Made by a program: the position numbers and the translations under genes
Shown: piece by piece, positions 1 through 11,947 of the stretch
Layout of the letters: each line of letters starts with the position of its first letter
How positions within the stretch are numbered: position 1 is the stretch's first letter
Source: Theobroma cacao
Taxonomy: Eukaryota > Streptophyta > Magnoliopsida > Malvales > Malvaceae
DNA length: 64,000 bases
NCBI RefSeq assembly: GCF_000208745.1
Contig: NC_030852.1
Location: forward strand, 1,965,337-2,029,336
Direction: 5' to 3'
The notes under the pieces: generated by a model
Databases searched by the model: none
Told to the model about the DNA's origin: nothing
What the model saw: only the letters and a program-made list of their open reading frames with translations

Positions 1-725
1 TTCTCATTTCTTTTGTTTCTAAGCTAGATTTAAGCTACCCCTATATTATTATTTTTACTATTTATTTATTTATTTTATATATATTACAAACATGTACATT
101 CTTCTAGATCCTAATTCCCTTTTTATTTTTTTTATTTTTTTTGATTAAGATATTTAAAACATTATATATATATATATTAACATCTTTTATTACTAACATC
201 ATTATTTCACATTTTTCTATTGATTTTAATCTTCTAAAAAGGATTTTTTTTATATTATGTCTAAACCATTTAAGTTCACTTTATACAGCCAAATGATAAA
301 ATTTATTAAGAAAAATGGGCCAATCCCCAAAACAACCAATTCATCATAAACCCAAAAAAAGAATAAAGCTTTTTACTTGATCGGGCTTGATTAACCCAAA
401 CTACAGCTAGACTTGGCTCGCCTTGGAGTGGGACTGTTTGGAGCTTGGTGTGACAGCTCCTAATTAACGAAAACGGCGTCGTTAGGCGATGGAAGGGGAG
501 TCTTGGCAAAACGGCGTCGTTTTACCAACCTTTAAACACATTTAAACTCTTTTTTTTTTTAATTTTCTTTCCCCATATTCCCCTTTGGTTTCTTTCTCTA
601 AATGGTCGGCTTCTCTCCTCTCTATCCTTACAGATCGGCAACTCTAACTCTTCTCCCTAATCCTTGATCTGTAGATGGCCTCCCAGAAAACCTCTAAATC
701 TCTCTCTAAACCACCGGCTACTCAC

Positions 726-865
726 CTTCGATTCAGACTTCCCCAAAGCCGAATCTAACTTCAATAGCTGGCGGTACTCCCAACCGACTACCCAACTCCG
801 ATTTTGACTTCCTCAAAGCTGAATTCTACTTCTACAGCCGACGGTACCCCCAACCGATTACCAAA
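726..865. repeat. Two-unit 70-bp tandem repeat
   Basis: Units begin at about 726 (CTTCGATTCAGACTT) and 796 (CTCCGATTTTGACTT). Both continue through an 'AAAGC(C/T)GAAT' core to a 'CCCAACCGA(C/T)TACC' end. The copies differ by scattered substitutions, so the duplication is not recent. It explains the open reading frame seen across it, which I do not call as a gene. Confidence 0.75.
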
Positions 866-1349
866 GAATCTCTCTCCTCTACTTCTTCCTTTCGTCGGCG
901 GTAAGCTCGAGCCCCAACTCTCTCTTTCTAAAATCGACGGTATCCCAAAAACCCCAAATCCTCACACTCTCTCTGTCTCTACTATGGCGGCATGAAATCC
1001 CTAAACTCAAATACCTCGTCGGTTGCCGAAATCCCCTCTAAATCTCCCCTAAAAAAAACAAACTAAAAATCCTCAAAAAGAGAACACGACTACCTGTTTT
1101 CCCTTCTTGTGATTTTTTTTTTATTTTTTTTGTTTCGATTGTGGATGGTTTCTGGCTGCTAGAAAACTTATGATGTTTTTGATAGTGGCTGGGTATTTTG
1201 GTTGTTAGTTTTTTTTGCTAGAGATTCTTGCAGGTCGTTGGGGTTATTATGGTTTGCAGGTTTTTCTCTGAATTTTTTGATTTTTTTTGGGCTCCCTCGG
1301 GGTGAGTGCTATAGTGCCCCCTTTATACTAGGTTGAAGAGGGCACGCTC

Positions 1350-1394
1350 CACTACTCTGCCAGACGCGAGTTTTTCGCGTCTGGCACTGTAGTG
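1350..1394. repeat. Inverted repeat (hairpin 1)
   Basis: Inner arms GCCAGACGCG (1359-1368) and CGCGTCTGGC (1376-1385) are perfect 10-bp complements around a 7-nt loop AGTTTTT. Outer arms CACTAC (1350-1355) and GTAGTG (1389-1394) extend the stem across a 3-nt internal loop on each side. The GC-rich stem stands out from the AT-rich surroundings. Confidence 0.8.
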
Positions 1395-1397
1395 GTG

Positions 1398-1430
1398 GTA
1401 CTGGTAGGGGCATCCGCGCTCTACCAGTAC
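1398..1430. repeat. Inverted repeat (hairpin 2)
   Basis: Perfect 10-bp arms GTACTGGTAG (1398-1407) and CTACCAGTAC (1421-1430) flank a 13-nt loop. It starts 3 bp after hairpin 1 and is followed by a T-rich run (about 1431-1450), a terminator-like look, although plants do not use such terminators for RNA polymerase II. Confidence 0.8.
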
Positions 1431-1526
1431 TCTTTTTTTCCTTTTTTTTTATATTATTCAGTTAATTAATTTTTAATTAATATTTAACTTTTGTTTATTA
1501 TTTGTCAAAATTTAAGTGTCTACAGA

Positions 1527-3777
1527 TTGAAAGATAATAAGTTGTGGTCGACGGTGATAGAAAGAGAGAGGAAGAAATTGGGACAGCTCTTGTACTTGAG
1601 AAAGGAGAAAGAAAGACAAGCAAGTAGCTACTGGTCGGCTGGAGAGAGAAGGAAGAGAAAGAAAGAAAGAAATGAAAAGAAAAGAAAAGAAAGGAAAAGA
1701 AAATAACAAGCAAGAAAAATGGGCATGGTCCAATAAAGGAAGAATGGGCATGGCCCAATTAAAAAGAAATGGGAGAAGTCTATAAATAAAAGTTTAAAAA
1801 CACCAAAGGAAGAAAAATCCAAAAGAAAAGGAATATGGAGATTTGGGCCAACCTAGTTTAATTGGGTAAAATTTCTTTACTTTTCACCATGATTTATTTT
1901 GAAATTGGACTATATGGAGGCTAGCTTATTTTATTTAATTATGCATTGGTTAGTTGGTGATATGAAGTAAATTTAAGTTGCTTAGAAAGTTGAAATAGGC
2001 ACTTAATATCGTAAATAAGTTACCGGTGTTAATAATCTAAAGAATTACGTGAACGAAGGATAAAATTAATTATAGTAAAATTATATTAAGATATGAATTA
2101 GGTGAGTGGATTTATAATAGAATGAGAGGAAGGGAAGTGGAATTAATGCACTAAATATAGTAGATTTAAATTGTGCTAGGAAAGTTAATGTGGAAGCGTG
2201 TTGAACAAAGTATATGATTGGCAATTAGGAGTAATTGTACGCGTATATGAAGCAATAGCGACGTAGAAATCCCGCTATTGTGAGGTGAGTAACCTTACCA
2301 TCATTTTTATTATCTAAAGTATGTTTTATTCGGTTTTGGTGAAATTTTATGAAAAGAAGTTTAAATGGTAAATCTTTGTGTTTTACAAACAAAATGTATT
2401 TACATGAAAGGATTTTATAAATTGTTTTGAAATCGAATAATGATTTTGAAAAATAGAGTAATTGGAGACCACTTGTTATATTGTAAATTTATGATTTGAA
2501 ATCTAATGGCTTATGACAATATTTGCATGAATGGTTGAATTGATATTTGTGTTGAAATGTATGAAATATGTATTTAGCCTTGAAAGGCTATGAATTACAA
2601 TAATTGTCATATCATGTTATTGAATTTTATTGTATGGTGGGTTTAGCTTGCTGCAGTGGACGAATTTTGTGGACCAGCCTATTAGAGGGGCACAGAATCC
2701 GAATATATATATGTACCTCAGTCGGAAAGGCGCGTAGGGTATCTCCTAATGTATGGATAGAGTTCACGTCACGCCGAACCACCTCGTGATGATGAACTCC
2801 GCTAAGGTTAAGGAACGGCTGTGTTTTTCTCAAACTAAAAATATGTTTTACGTATATACGAAATTTTAACAGTCTTGACGGGCTCGAGTGTACGCCTCTA
2901 ATCAAGGCGTCATCAAGTACTATTTGATGGCATGAGCCAAATGTTTATGGAAGTCATAAGCCTTAATGAGAAATTAAATGAAATATAACCGTTTGCATGG
3001 GTTGGGATAAATTTTCAAATTGTGAAATACTTAAAAATGATGGGATATTTTAATTGTCTCATTTTACTTGGCTTTAGCTGATTTAAATGATGTTTGTTTA
3101 CTCACTAGGATTTTATAATCTCACAACTCTCCTTTCCACCCATTTCAGGCTCAGAGTAGGTTGTAGATAGTTGATTCCATCGAGGGCTTCCATTGGACTT
3201 GCGTCCTCCGAACTGTAAGTTCACCGTTTTCCTCACTTCTAGTCATTCGTGGGCTCGTTTGATATTGTAAATTAAATTAATTTAAATGTATTGGTTTACT
3301 GTGTCACAGTATGAATGAAATTATTTTGCTTTTATGTTACAAAAAGTAGTTACGCATAACTCCAAAATTACTGTTATAAAAAAATAAAATATTTTATTGA
3401 ATATTTTGTTTTAACTTCTTACTATATCCAAATAATTACAATTTTGTTTTAAATAAAGGTTTTAGACACTTAAACTTAATTTTTATTATGAATTATGAAA
3501 TTTGTACTTGCTTACTACATTTTTAGCTGAATTCAAAATTTTTAGTAAAAAATGACTAAAATGCCCCTGTGCGACAAAAATTTTTATTTTATCAGTTTTA
3601 AGTTGGAAATAGCTCAAAATCGTTTAGAACATAATATTTGGGAACGGTTACTCACCGGGGGAAATGAGAAACTGATATTAAGCCTTGCGGGGTTCCGGTT
3701 GGCATTCCGAGAGATGAGTGCCCCTCGGGGCACCGCTGCAGTTGTCACTGGCTCGAGAGGAGTTTCAGGTCTTGACA
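1527..3777 (+). repeat. 5' LTR, truncated at its start
   Basis: Matches 8351-10599 along its length (2251 versus 2249 bp) and ends TTGACA just before the primer site. The first 1.29 kb present in the right LTR (7064-8350) is absent. The sequence to the left is unrelated, so the element was cut by deletion or by another insertion. Confidence 0.85.
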
Positions 3778-3784
3778 ATTCAGC

Positions 3785-3796
3785 TGGTATCAGAGC
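3785..3796 (+). promoter_or_regulatory. Primer binding site (initiator tRNA-Met type)
   Basis: TGGTATCAGAGC, the classic plant retrotransposon primer site complementary to the 3' end of initiator tRNA-Met, starts 8 nt after the end of the 5' LTR. It orients the element on the + strand. Confidence 0.9.
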
Positions 3797-3854
3797 TTTT
3801 GGTTTTAAAGATCAGAGCTTTTGGTTTTAAAGATTAAAGCTTTTGGGTTTAAAG
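3789..3854 (+). repeat. Three 22-bp tandem repeats overlapping the primer site
   Basis: Units at 3789-3810, 3811-3832 and 3833-3854 share the core 'AGCTTTTGG(T/G)TTTAAAG'. Units 1 and 2 are identical. The second unit duplicates the last part of the primer site (ATCAGAGC); the third has decayed to ATTAAAGC. Confidence 0.9.
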
Positions 3855-3997
3855 TTGTTTTAAAATTTACAGTGTTAGTGTGGCCCCAAGTTAAGTTAGG
3901 TTAGATTGAATAGAACGCATACATCTACATATAGAAACCTACCTACTGTTGTAATGCATAAATGCTTAAGTAATTACTACTTGATTATGTATAGGTT

Positions 3998-4522
3998 TTG
4001 AAGTGCACTGGTGACATACACACCATGTCTAGAAGAGGCGGTAGTCCCGATACCCCTCATAGTGCTAGTGAGGGATCTCTAGATTCTACGACTAGAAGCA
4101 AATGGTGCCCTGATCTAAGTAATTCGAAAAGTGGTCCATCCCGAATTCTTAATAATAGAATTCCTTCGAACTTAGTAGAGCGGCTTCATAATAAGGAAAG
4201 CTTTGAGAATAGTGAGAATTTTGAAAGTGAGAGTACCTCCGATACTTCGAAAACTGAAAGAGATTTTCTTTTGAAACAATCTGAAGAGTATCATAGTGAA
4301 TTGACGAGGAAGGTAATTGCAAGGGGAGATATTCGTATTAGGAAGGTGTCAGGTATACAACATTTTCCTCCCGATTGTGGAAGAAATGCTGCATCGATAA
4401 GTGATGAGAAACGTAGGAGAATACAACAAGCCTAGATTGAAGAACAAAGGATAAAATCTCAAGATGAAGAGGATCCATTGATGTGCTCGGATCAGGACAA
4501 TGAGGAACCTAAAGATGTTTAA
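3998..4522 (+). pseudogene. gag-like N-terminal remnant of the Gypsy-like element
   Basis: A frame of 145 codons runs from 3998, with a second Met at 4025 beginning MSRRGGSPDTP. It is Ser/Glu-rich and ends in a basic segment with FPPDCGRNAAS and RRRIQQA. An in-frame TAG (4433-4435) interrupts it. Beyond the stop the same frame continues for 28 more acidic codons (IEEQRIKSQDEED) to TAA at 4520-4522. The 'PPDCGR...IEEQR' pattern resembles the N-terminal part of plant Ty3/gypsy gag proteins, and the TAG probably replaces a Trp codon. No capsid core or zinc knuckle follows. It is a relic inside the LARD-like element rather than a host gene. Confidence 0.6.
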
Positions 4523-7063
4523 TACTTTAGTTGAAGTTGTATTGTCAGAAATCTAGGCAAATGTCATTTAAGGGAAAATGTAGTAGTTACTTGTATAAAG
4601 GAGCTAAGAGTGGCTTTTATTTTGTATGACTCGAACGGAATGTAAAATAGTTGTTTAAATAATTGGATATGTATGGGAATCTTTTAGTATAACAGAGATA
4701 AATTGGTAATATAATTATTGAGGAAGGTTATAGAAGGAAGCAATAAGGTTATAAATGACATTTGAAACGGAAAACGTGATTAAGTTGATGATTGTAATTT
4801 AAGCATGAAGGGGATTACTCAGTGATGCCATGATACTATGAGGTAATAATTGGGCACAAATATATCCCAATGAAGTTAAATTATGGAATATGGGGAATAT
4901 AAAATTTTGATTTAGTAAGGATTGCAAAAATAAAGTGAGGAGGAAGCTGAGTTGTTTTCATAATTAACTATACCGAAAGTCAATAAAATTAATGGAGTAC
5001 GAGACAAGGAAGATAACTAGATAGGGATGACAATAAATTTGCGAAAAGTTGTAGATAGTAAGCAATTTATGTGTGGAGTGGTATATGTATCATGAATTTA
5101 TTACACTGTATGGAAAGGATGTTTTGAGGTGGAATTTTATGAAGGATGATGAAAGTTAAAAGATGACATGAGTCAGAAGTATTAACTTGGCTTAGTGTGT
5201 ATGACAAGAAAATAGAAGGTACCTATACTTATGGAACTCATGATATATGTCTAGAAGGGATACCCATTGGTTGAGAATGATCGATGTGGTGACTTCGAAT
5301 GCAGACAAATAGTTTTGATGAGAAAATTTCTAGTAGTTATAGTACTTCAGCACTGACTGTTCAGCGCTACAATGCACCGAATACCTCACGTCTATGATGC
5401 ATGAGTAAGAAGGGAGTGACACAATAATAACCATATAAAAAAATAAAATATATTGAACAAAAATTTTTTTTGAGATGGCGACCTTAAGATAAGATACTAA
5501 ATGATAAAAGTGTTAATGAAGAATTACGAGACTGGTATAGAAAACTAGCTTTTATAGAGTATCATTACGAGAATTTGCAATATCTGTCTTGATTCAATTA
5601 AATGACAAGGGTTAGTAACAACATGAGGCCAATTGTGTGGCACCCTAGAAACCTATGAAGATGAGTTAGGGATTGAATGGATGGGTACGTATTTATATAC
5701 CTTTAAGATTAAGTGTTTTAGGAATACATAAACATCTTTGAGAAGAGATTCTAATCATACACAACAATTATGAAACGTAAAATTTTTAAAACTTGCTGAG
5801 GAGCCTAAAGGCTAAGTCACAAGTTAAGTGATCACATGCTGTGAGACATAAGTCTAAGATAGATATTTCCAAAGAGATGCTCAAATGGAGTTTACTATGG
5901 ATTTTGTGAAAGTTAGCATAAAGATAGGTGGCTATAAAGAGGAAGCAGTAAGCTGGAAGTGAAATTTGTGTTGACGTTAAAAAGTACTTAAGAAAAACTT
6001 TATTTCAAGCCTTGCAGTTTCGAGTACAAACTACAGATTGGTCCAAGGAGAATGATGTCACATTAGTATGAAATAATAGAACAAAGGATGATTGAAGATA
6101 ATTTGGATAATGAAGTTAATAATGAAAACTTCCTAAGGTAGAATGGAAATTTGAAATTTGAAATTTGAAAATGCTTGAGGAATGCACGATTCGAAACAGT
6201 CTAAGTTTTTAAGTGACATTTAGTAGGTGAGATGTGATTAATGACATTGTGATGTGAGGATATAGCATGATGAAACTCAAGCATATGATTGAAAATGATA
6301 TAAATGATATGAAGTTATACGCAAGCATAATAAGAAGGTTGACATACACTATGAGGATTATTATATTGAAACTAGGATTTGAATGCGAATGAATAAAGGG
6401 AAATGTAGTCCTAGGCATATGAACACATGGATCCCTATACATAACGAGAGATGTTGACATTTGAAAATGCATGTACACATGTATATATGAAATTGATAAT
6501 TTGATTAACTAAGGTGAAGAATTGTTCTCAGTAATTGGGAGATTTTGAAATAATGCCAGAGGAGGTCAGTGAGCTAAAGTGTTATCGGGCATGCAATGAA
6601 CGATCAAAGTTATGATTGACTTTGAAGGTAAACCTTGGATTGTTTAGGTTCTCAATGGAAATCTATTAAGGGAAGTGTATGGAAAAGCATAAGATGAATG
6701 AATTAAGGTTGAAAAATCGGGCATGGAGCAAATTAATAAAATGATGAGTAGATATACATAAGTAAGTGTGATATGTGATCAAAATCGATATAATTGAGAT
6801 GAAGTTATGGTTCAAATTTGATAAGGGTGACAAAGGTATGCTTAGTGACTCGATATAATAAATCATGAGTGGGAAAAGTACTATTGATTTGACTCTAAAG
6901 GATGATAATGGCCATAAATAAAGTATTAAATTGAACTTAAGGTGAACGAGGTGAATAAATTGAATGTCCCGATAGAAGGAAAAAGGAATAGTATCATAGA
7001 AGGAGATTGATAACGCAACATCGATGGGAATTCGAGGACGAATTCTATTTAACTAGGGGAGAT
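4523..7063 (+). other. Non-coding interior of the LARD-like element
   Basis: 2.5 kb of A/G-rich, stop-filled sequence. I see no polymerase, integrase or protease motif in any frame. The last part (about 7029-7063) reads like the usual end of a Gypsy pol region: GAATTCGAGGACGAATTC followed by a G-rich polypurine stretch. The strand skew fits long-term decay of methylated cytosines, which is inference. Confidence 0.6.
7053..7063 (+). promoter_or_regulatory. Polypurine tract before the 3' LTR
   Basis: CTAGGGGAGAT-type purine run directly upstream of the 3' LTR start at 7064, the expected priming site for second-strand synthesis. Confidence 0.6.
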
Positions 7064-10000
7064 TAAAATACCCCATACTTTGATATGGTGATAAATAAAG
7101 TTGATCGGATGAAAATTGAGGTCAATTAAGATGTTTAAAAGTGATAAAAGACGAAAGGAGTAGTTTAGGATAAAATGATCCACACGCGAGAAAATAACAA
7201 TCAAATAATAATAATTTTATCGAAGGAGAATTTGTGAGATAAAAGGCGATTCAGAAGTCAAGTGAGGCATAATAAGGTATTTTAGGTACCAAGGAGACAA
7301 GATAAAATTTTTAGAATAAAATAATATTTTATTAATAAAATAATATTAAAATATTAATGTTTAGCCGGATGTCGAAAGCAGTCATGAAGAAGGATCATAT
7401 GGTCAATCCAAGTGGGGGAGAAGAAATACAAGTAAATTTTTGTAGAAATAAGTGACAAGTGAAATACGCGTGTTTTGTTAAGTCGAACCAACACGGATAA
7501 GTAAATATTTAAATATTGTGATAATACTGCGTTGAGGTGTAATTTTTATATTTCGGTGGTACACACATCGAGGAAGGAAGCTAGATGAAAATTAAAATTT
7601 TTAGACGAATTAAAAGGATCGAATTTAACATATAAAAGTTAAAAGATATGTAATGGAAATTAATGAGAAAAATAAAATAAACATAGAGTAAAAAATAAAA
7701 TAAAATAAATATATTAGAGGACTAACATGGGCAGCCGCCCATGTGGTCAATAAAAGAGTCAAAGACTCTTTACTTGGTGAATTGGAGGGGGGGGGGGCCG
7801 GCCATGTGAAGCAACAAGTGAAGGAAGGAAAAAAAATTGTGATGTGGCCGGTTGGAATAATGTGGAAGTTTGTGGAACATTCATGAAGAAATAAAATAAT
7901 GTGTATATATATATATATATATATACATAATTGACCAAACTAAGTGAAGAAGACCAAGAAGAAGAGAGAGGTCGGTTGAGGGAGTGTAAAAGAGAAACCA
8001 AAGAACAAAGAGAAAGCCGAGAGAGAAAGAAAAATAAAAGGAAAAGAGAGCTGAGTTGATGGGCTGTTTTTGCTACCATTCAAGAAGGAAAAGAGAGTCA
8101 TTTAAGGGCTGGTTTTGGAGGCTGAAAAGTGCCATTTTTCTGCTGATTTTGGAAGCCAAAAAGTGCAGATTTTTGTAGTAGAATTTGAAGATTTTGAGGT
8201 GCTGTTTTGGTGGTTAATTGTTGTTGTTTTGGCTGCCAATTCTTGGAGGAAAAAGTGCAGCTTAGCTATTGAATTTTTGAGAAAAAACAGAGCAACATAG
8301 CTGCTGATTATGAAGCAAAAATGAGCAGCTTTAGCTGCTAAAATTTTTTGGATTGAAAGACAATAAATTGTGACCGACGATGAGAGAAAGAGAGAGGAAG
8401 AAATGGGGACAGCTCTTGTATGTGAGAAAGGAGAAAGAAAGACAAGCAAGAAGCTGTTGGTCGACTGGAAAGAGAAGGAAGAGAAAGAAAGAAAGAAAAT
8501 AAAATAAAGGAAAAGAAAATAACAAACAAGAAAAATGGACATGGTCCAATAAAGGAAGAATGGGCATGGCCCAATTAAAAAGAAATGGGAGAAGTCCACA
8601 AATAAAAGTCCAAAAACACCAAAGGGAGAAAAATCCAAAAGAAAAAGAAGGTGGAGATTTGGGCCAACCTAGTTTAATTAGGTAAAATTTCTTTACTCTT
8701 CATCATGATTTATTTTGAAATTGGACTATATGGAGGCTAGCTTAGTTTATTTAATTATGCATTGGTTAGTTTGTGATATGAAGTAATTTTAAGTTGCTTA
8801 GAAGGTTGAAATAGGTACTTAATACCGTAAATAAGTTATTGGTGTTAATAATCTAAAGAATTACGTGAACGAAGGATACAATTAATCATAGTAAAATTAT
8901 ATTAAGATATGAATTAGGTGAGTGGATTTATAATAGAATGAGAGAAAGGGAAGTGGAATTAATGCACTAAATATAGTGGATTTAAATTGTGCTAGGAAAG
9001 TTAATGTGGAAACGTGTCGAGCAAAGTATATGATTGTCAATTAGGAGTAATTGTACGCGTATATGAAGCAATAACGATGTAGAAATCCCACTATTGTGAG
9101 GTGAGTAACCTTACCATTATTTTTATTATCTAAAGTATTTTTTTATTCCGTTTTGGTGAAATTTTATGAAAAGGAGTTTAAATGGTAAATCTTTGTGTTT
9201 TACAAACAAAATGTATTTACATGAAAGGATTTTATAAATTGTCTTGAAATCAAATAATGATTTTGAAAAATAGAGTAATTGGAGACCACTTGTTATATTG
9301 TAAATTTATGATTTGAAATCTAGTGGCTTATGACAATATTTGCATGAATGGTTGAATTGATATTTGTGTTGTAATGTATGAAATATGTATTTAATATTGA
9401 AAGGTTGTGAATTACAATAATTGCCATATCATGTTATTGAATTATATTGTATGGTGGGCTTAGCTTGCTGTAGTGGGCGGATTATGTGGATCAACCTATT
9501 AGAGGGGCACAGAATCCGGATATATATATGTACCTCGGTCGGAGAGGCTCGTAGGGTATCTCCTGAGGTATGGATAGAGTTCACGTCTCGCCGAACCACC
9601 TTGTGATAATGAACTCCGCTAACGCCAAGGAACGGCTGTGTTTTTCTCAAACTAAAAATATGTTTTACGTATATACGAAATTTTAACAGCCTTGGCGGGC
9701 TCGAGTGTAAGCCTCTGATCAAGGCGTCATCGAGTACTATTTGATGGCATGAGCCAAATGTTTATGGAAGTCATAAGCCTTAATGAGAAATTAAATGAAA
9801 TACAACCGTTTGCATGGGTTGGGATAAATTTTCAAATTGTGAAATACTTAAAAATGATGGGATGTTTTAATTGTCTCATTTTACTCGGCTTTAGTTGATT
9901 TAAATGATGTTTGTTTACTCACTAGGATTTTATAATCTCATCACCCTCCTTTCCACCCATTTCAAACTCAGAGTAGGCTGTAGATAGCTGATTCCATCGA

Positions 10001-10599
10001 GGGCTTCCATTGGACTTGCATCCTCCGAACTGTAGGTTCACTGTTTTCCTCACTTCTAGTCATTCGTGGGCTCGCTTGATATTATAAATTAAATTAAATT
10101 AATTTAAATGCATTGGTTTACTCTGTCACAGTATGAATGAAATTATTTTGCTTTTATGTTACAAAAAGTATTTACGCATAACTCCAAAATTACTGTTATA
10201 AGAAAATAAAATATTTTATTGAATATTTTGTTTTAACTTCTTACTATATCCAAATAATTACAATTTTATTTTAAATAAAAGTTTTAGACGCTTAAACTTA
10301 ATTTTTATTATGAATTATGAAATTTGTACTTGCTTACTACATTTTTAACTGAATTCGAAATTTTCAGTGAAAAATGACTAAAATACCCCTGTGAGACAAA
10401 AATTTTTATTTTATCAGTTTTAAGTTGGAAATAGCTCAAAATCTTTTAAAACATAACATTTGGCAACGGTTACTCACCGGGAGATATGAGAAACTAATAT
10501 TAAACCTTGCGGGGTTCCGGTTGGCATTACGAGAGATGAGTGCCCATCAGGGCACCGCTGCGGTTGTCACAGGCTCGAGGGGAGTTTCGGGTCATGATA
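7064..10599 (+). repeat. 3' LTR, full length (3.5 kb)
   Basis: Starts TAAAATACCCC, where the related solo LTR at 15100 starts TGAAATACC, so the terminal TG has mutated to TA. It ends ATGATA against GTGACA in the relative, so the terminal CA is lost too. The first 360 bp match 15100-15460 closely. Internal simple repeats include an 11-base G run (7787-7797) and a TA run (about 7904-7925). Reading frames inside, for example on the minus strand at 8102-8638, are products of purine/pyrimidine skew and are not called. Confidence 0.85.
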
Positions 10600-11119
10600 A
10601 TCAATCCTGAAAATCAGAAACCAAACCTCCATAATGGCACTCTTTCACTTCCAGCCGAGATGTCACCATCCTCTGTACTTCTTGGAAACAGCCACATACC
10701 AACATACACGTAAAGCCTGCGGCTCTTGAAACCTGCACTAGCTCAAAGCTCAAACCAGCCCCCTCATATCAGCCATACCAGATAAAAAACTTATATTAAT
10801 GTTGGTTCCCTTTGACACTACTTAATCTATTTCCCAATACCAAAATCATTTCATCAAATTATTATCCAACTTTCTTGTGGTACATATGATATTTGATATA
10901 TTGCAACACAGTCAGAGATAGTCGTCTCCCATCTCAAACAATCGAAATCCAAGCCTCAAATTTTGCAGTTCGAAAAAAATGCTTTCTTCAAGTTTCAAAT
11001 ATTTTCTTGCTATCTTTCCTGTAGATTGTTCTCTTGAAATTTTACAATATTCACATACATTTATCAATAGATTTCTTTGTCGACCATGGTTTAACCTTTG
11101 GGTTATTTTGTGTTCCCAG

Positions 11120-11211
11120 GATGGCATGGAAACTTAGCAAAGAGGCAGAGCATTCAACAGCAGCAACACCTTGCCATGATGCCCCCAATAAACCAAACAA
11201 TGTTTGCTTGA
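11120..11211 (+). pseudogene. Orphan last exon of a PLAC8 gene
   Basis: After a good acceptor (TGTTCCCAG) the exon reads GWHGNLAKRQSIQQQQ and ends with TGA at 11209-11211, as in exon 4 of PLAC8 gene B (41342-41433). Exons 1-3 are absent: the LARD-like element lies directly upstream and different sequence lies beyond it. The reading frame is undamaged, but without the cysteine-rich core it cannot encode a working protein. It is evidence that the duplication once covered at least the 3' end of the PLAC8 gene. Confidence 0.85.
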
Positions 11212-11947
11212 TAATCTGCAAATGGTTCAATATTTTGTATTTTTTTTTGTCAATTTTCTTAAGAGTGTTAAGATCCAAGATATGAAACCAATTTAAAGGG
11301 GAAAACATTTTAAATTGAGAGAAATAATCAGTAAATGATAATAAACACTTGTTCAAAAATTTAAATAAGAAACTTTTAGTTTCCATATATGACGATTATC
11401 ATTGGTCATTATTTAACATTTTCTTTTTTATTTTTACAAAAATAAATTACTAACATCTTATGTCGACCAAACCTGATCAATTATTGAGATTAAAAGAACA
11501 CTTTATTTTTTTTTAAAAAAATGATCAAACCTTAATTTTCGCAAAAAAAAAATGTTGGGTCATGCTTTAAGAAATCAAACAAACCCATGCCAACTAAAAA
11601 ATTTGACAAGTTTTGATATTTAGTCTACGCCCGCCCGTTAATTGAACTAGCTTATGGGCTAAGGCCAGTAATTCCGCCTTTGCATAATCCTAAGTGTAAA
11701 TTAAACTATCTTTTAAGTAGAGAAATGAAAATATGTTACTAACATAATTTTATTTTTTTTATTTTATCTATAAAAACTTATGTTAATTTCCCTATTAAAG
11801 AGAAATAGCATCCCTTCTTATAAAGTGAAATTATTCCTTTTACTCTTTTTAAATTTAGAACACCTCTCTTATTTATCTCCAACTTCAGTCAATTATCTGC
11901 CAAAACTCTTCTTCTAAAAGAAAAACAAAGGAACATTAAAAACCATA

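Larger units (their letters stand above)
1..1526. other. Non-coding left flank, possible LTR remnant
   Basis: No gene is supported here. The stretch is AT-rich at both ends, with a C/T-rich middle (about 560-1080) resembling a plant 5' leader but without a convincing reading frame. Two near-palindromic AAACGGCGTCGTT motifs lie near 473 and 510. The right end reads GTGTCTACA just before homology to the downstream LTR begins at 1527. Such an ending is seen on some plant Gypsy LTRs, so this may be the tail of another retroelement that truncated the next one. That is inference only. Confidence 0.4.
1527..10599 (+). mobile_element. Gypsy-like LTR retrotransposon, LARD-like
   Basis: The element has a 5'-truncated left LTR (1527-3777), a primer site complementary to initiator tRNA-Met, a 3.3-kb interior (3778-7063), a polypurine stretch and a full right LTR (7064-10599). 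The interior holds only a short gag-type N-terminal frame; no reverse transcriptase, integrase or RNase H motif is visible. Long LTRs with a non-coding interior match large retrotransposon derivatives (LARDs). The two LTRs differ at many sites (roughly 90 percent identical by eye), so the insertion is old. The right flank ATCAA (10600-10604) continues into sequence that is uninterrupted at 40822 in the paralogous block, which serves as an empty site. The matching left target duplication is missing because the left end is lost. Confidence 0.8.

Noticed and set aside
804..995. Plus-strand 63-codon frame
   Set aside because: Runs across the 70-bp tandem repeat and has no family resemblance or splice context.
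1491..1706. Plus-strand Lys/Arg/Glu frame
   Set aside because: Low-complexity translation of the AAAGAAAGA-type tract at the start of the truncated 5' LTR.
6209..6478. Minus-strand 89-codon frame in the LARD-like interior
   Set aside because: Hydrophobic by base composition, with no retroelement or host motif.
8102..8638. Minus-strand frame of 178 codons inside the 3' LTR
   Set aside because: Phe/Ser/Leu-rich because the opposite strand is a GA-rich LTR tract. The equivalent frames in the 5' LTR (1498-1822) are differently broken and no domain is visible.
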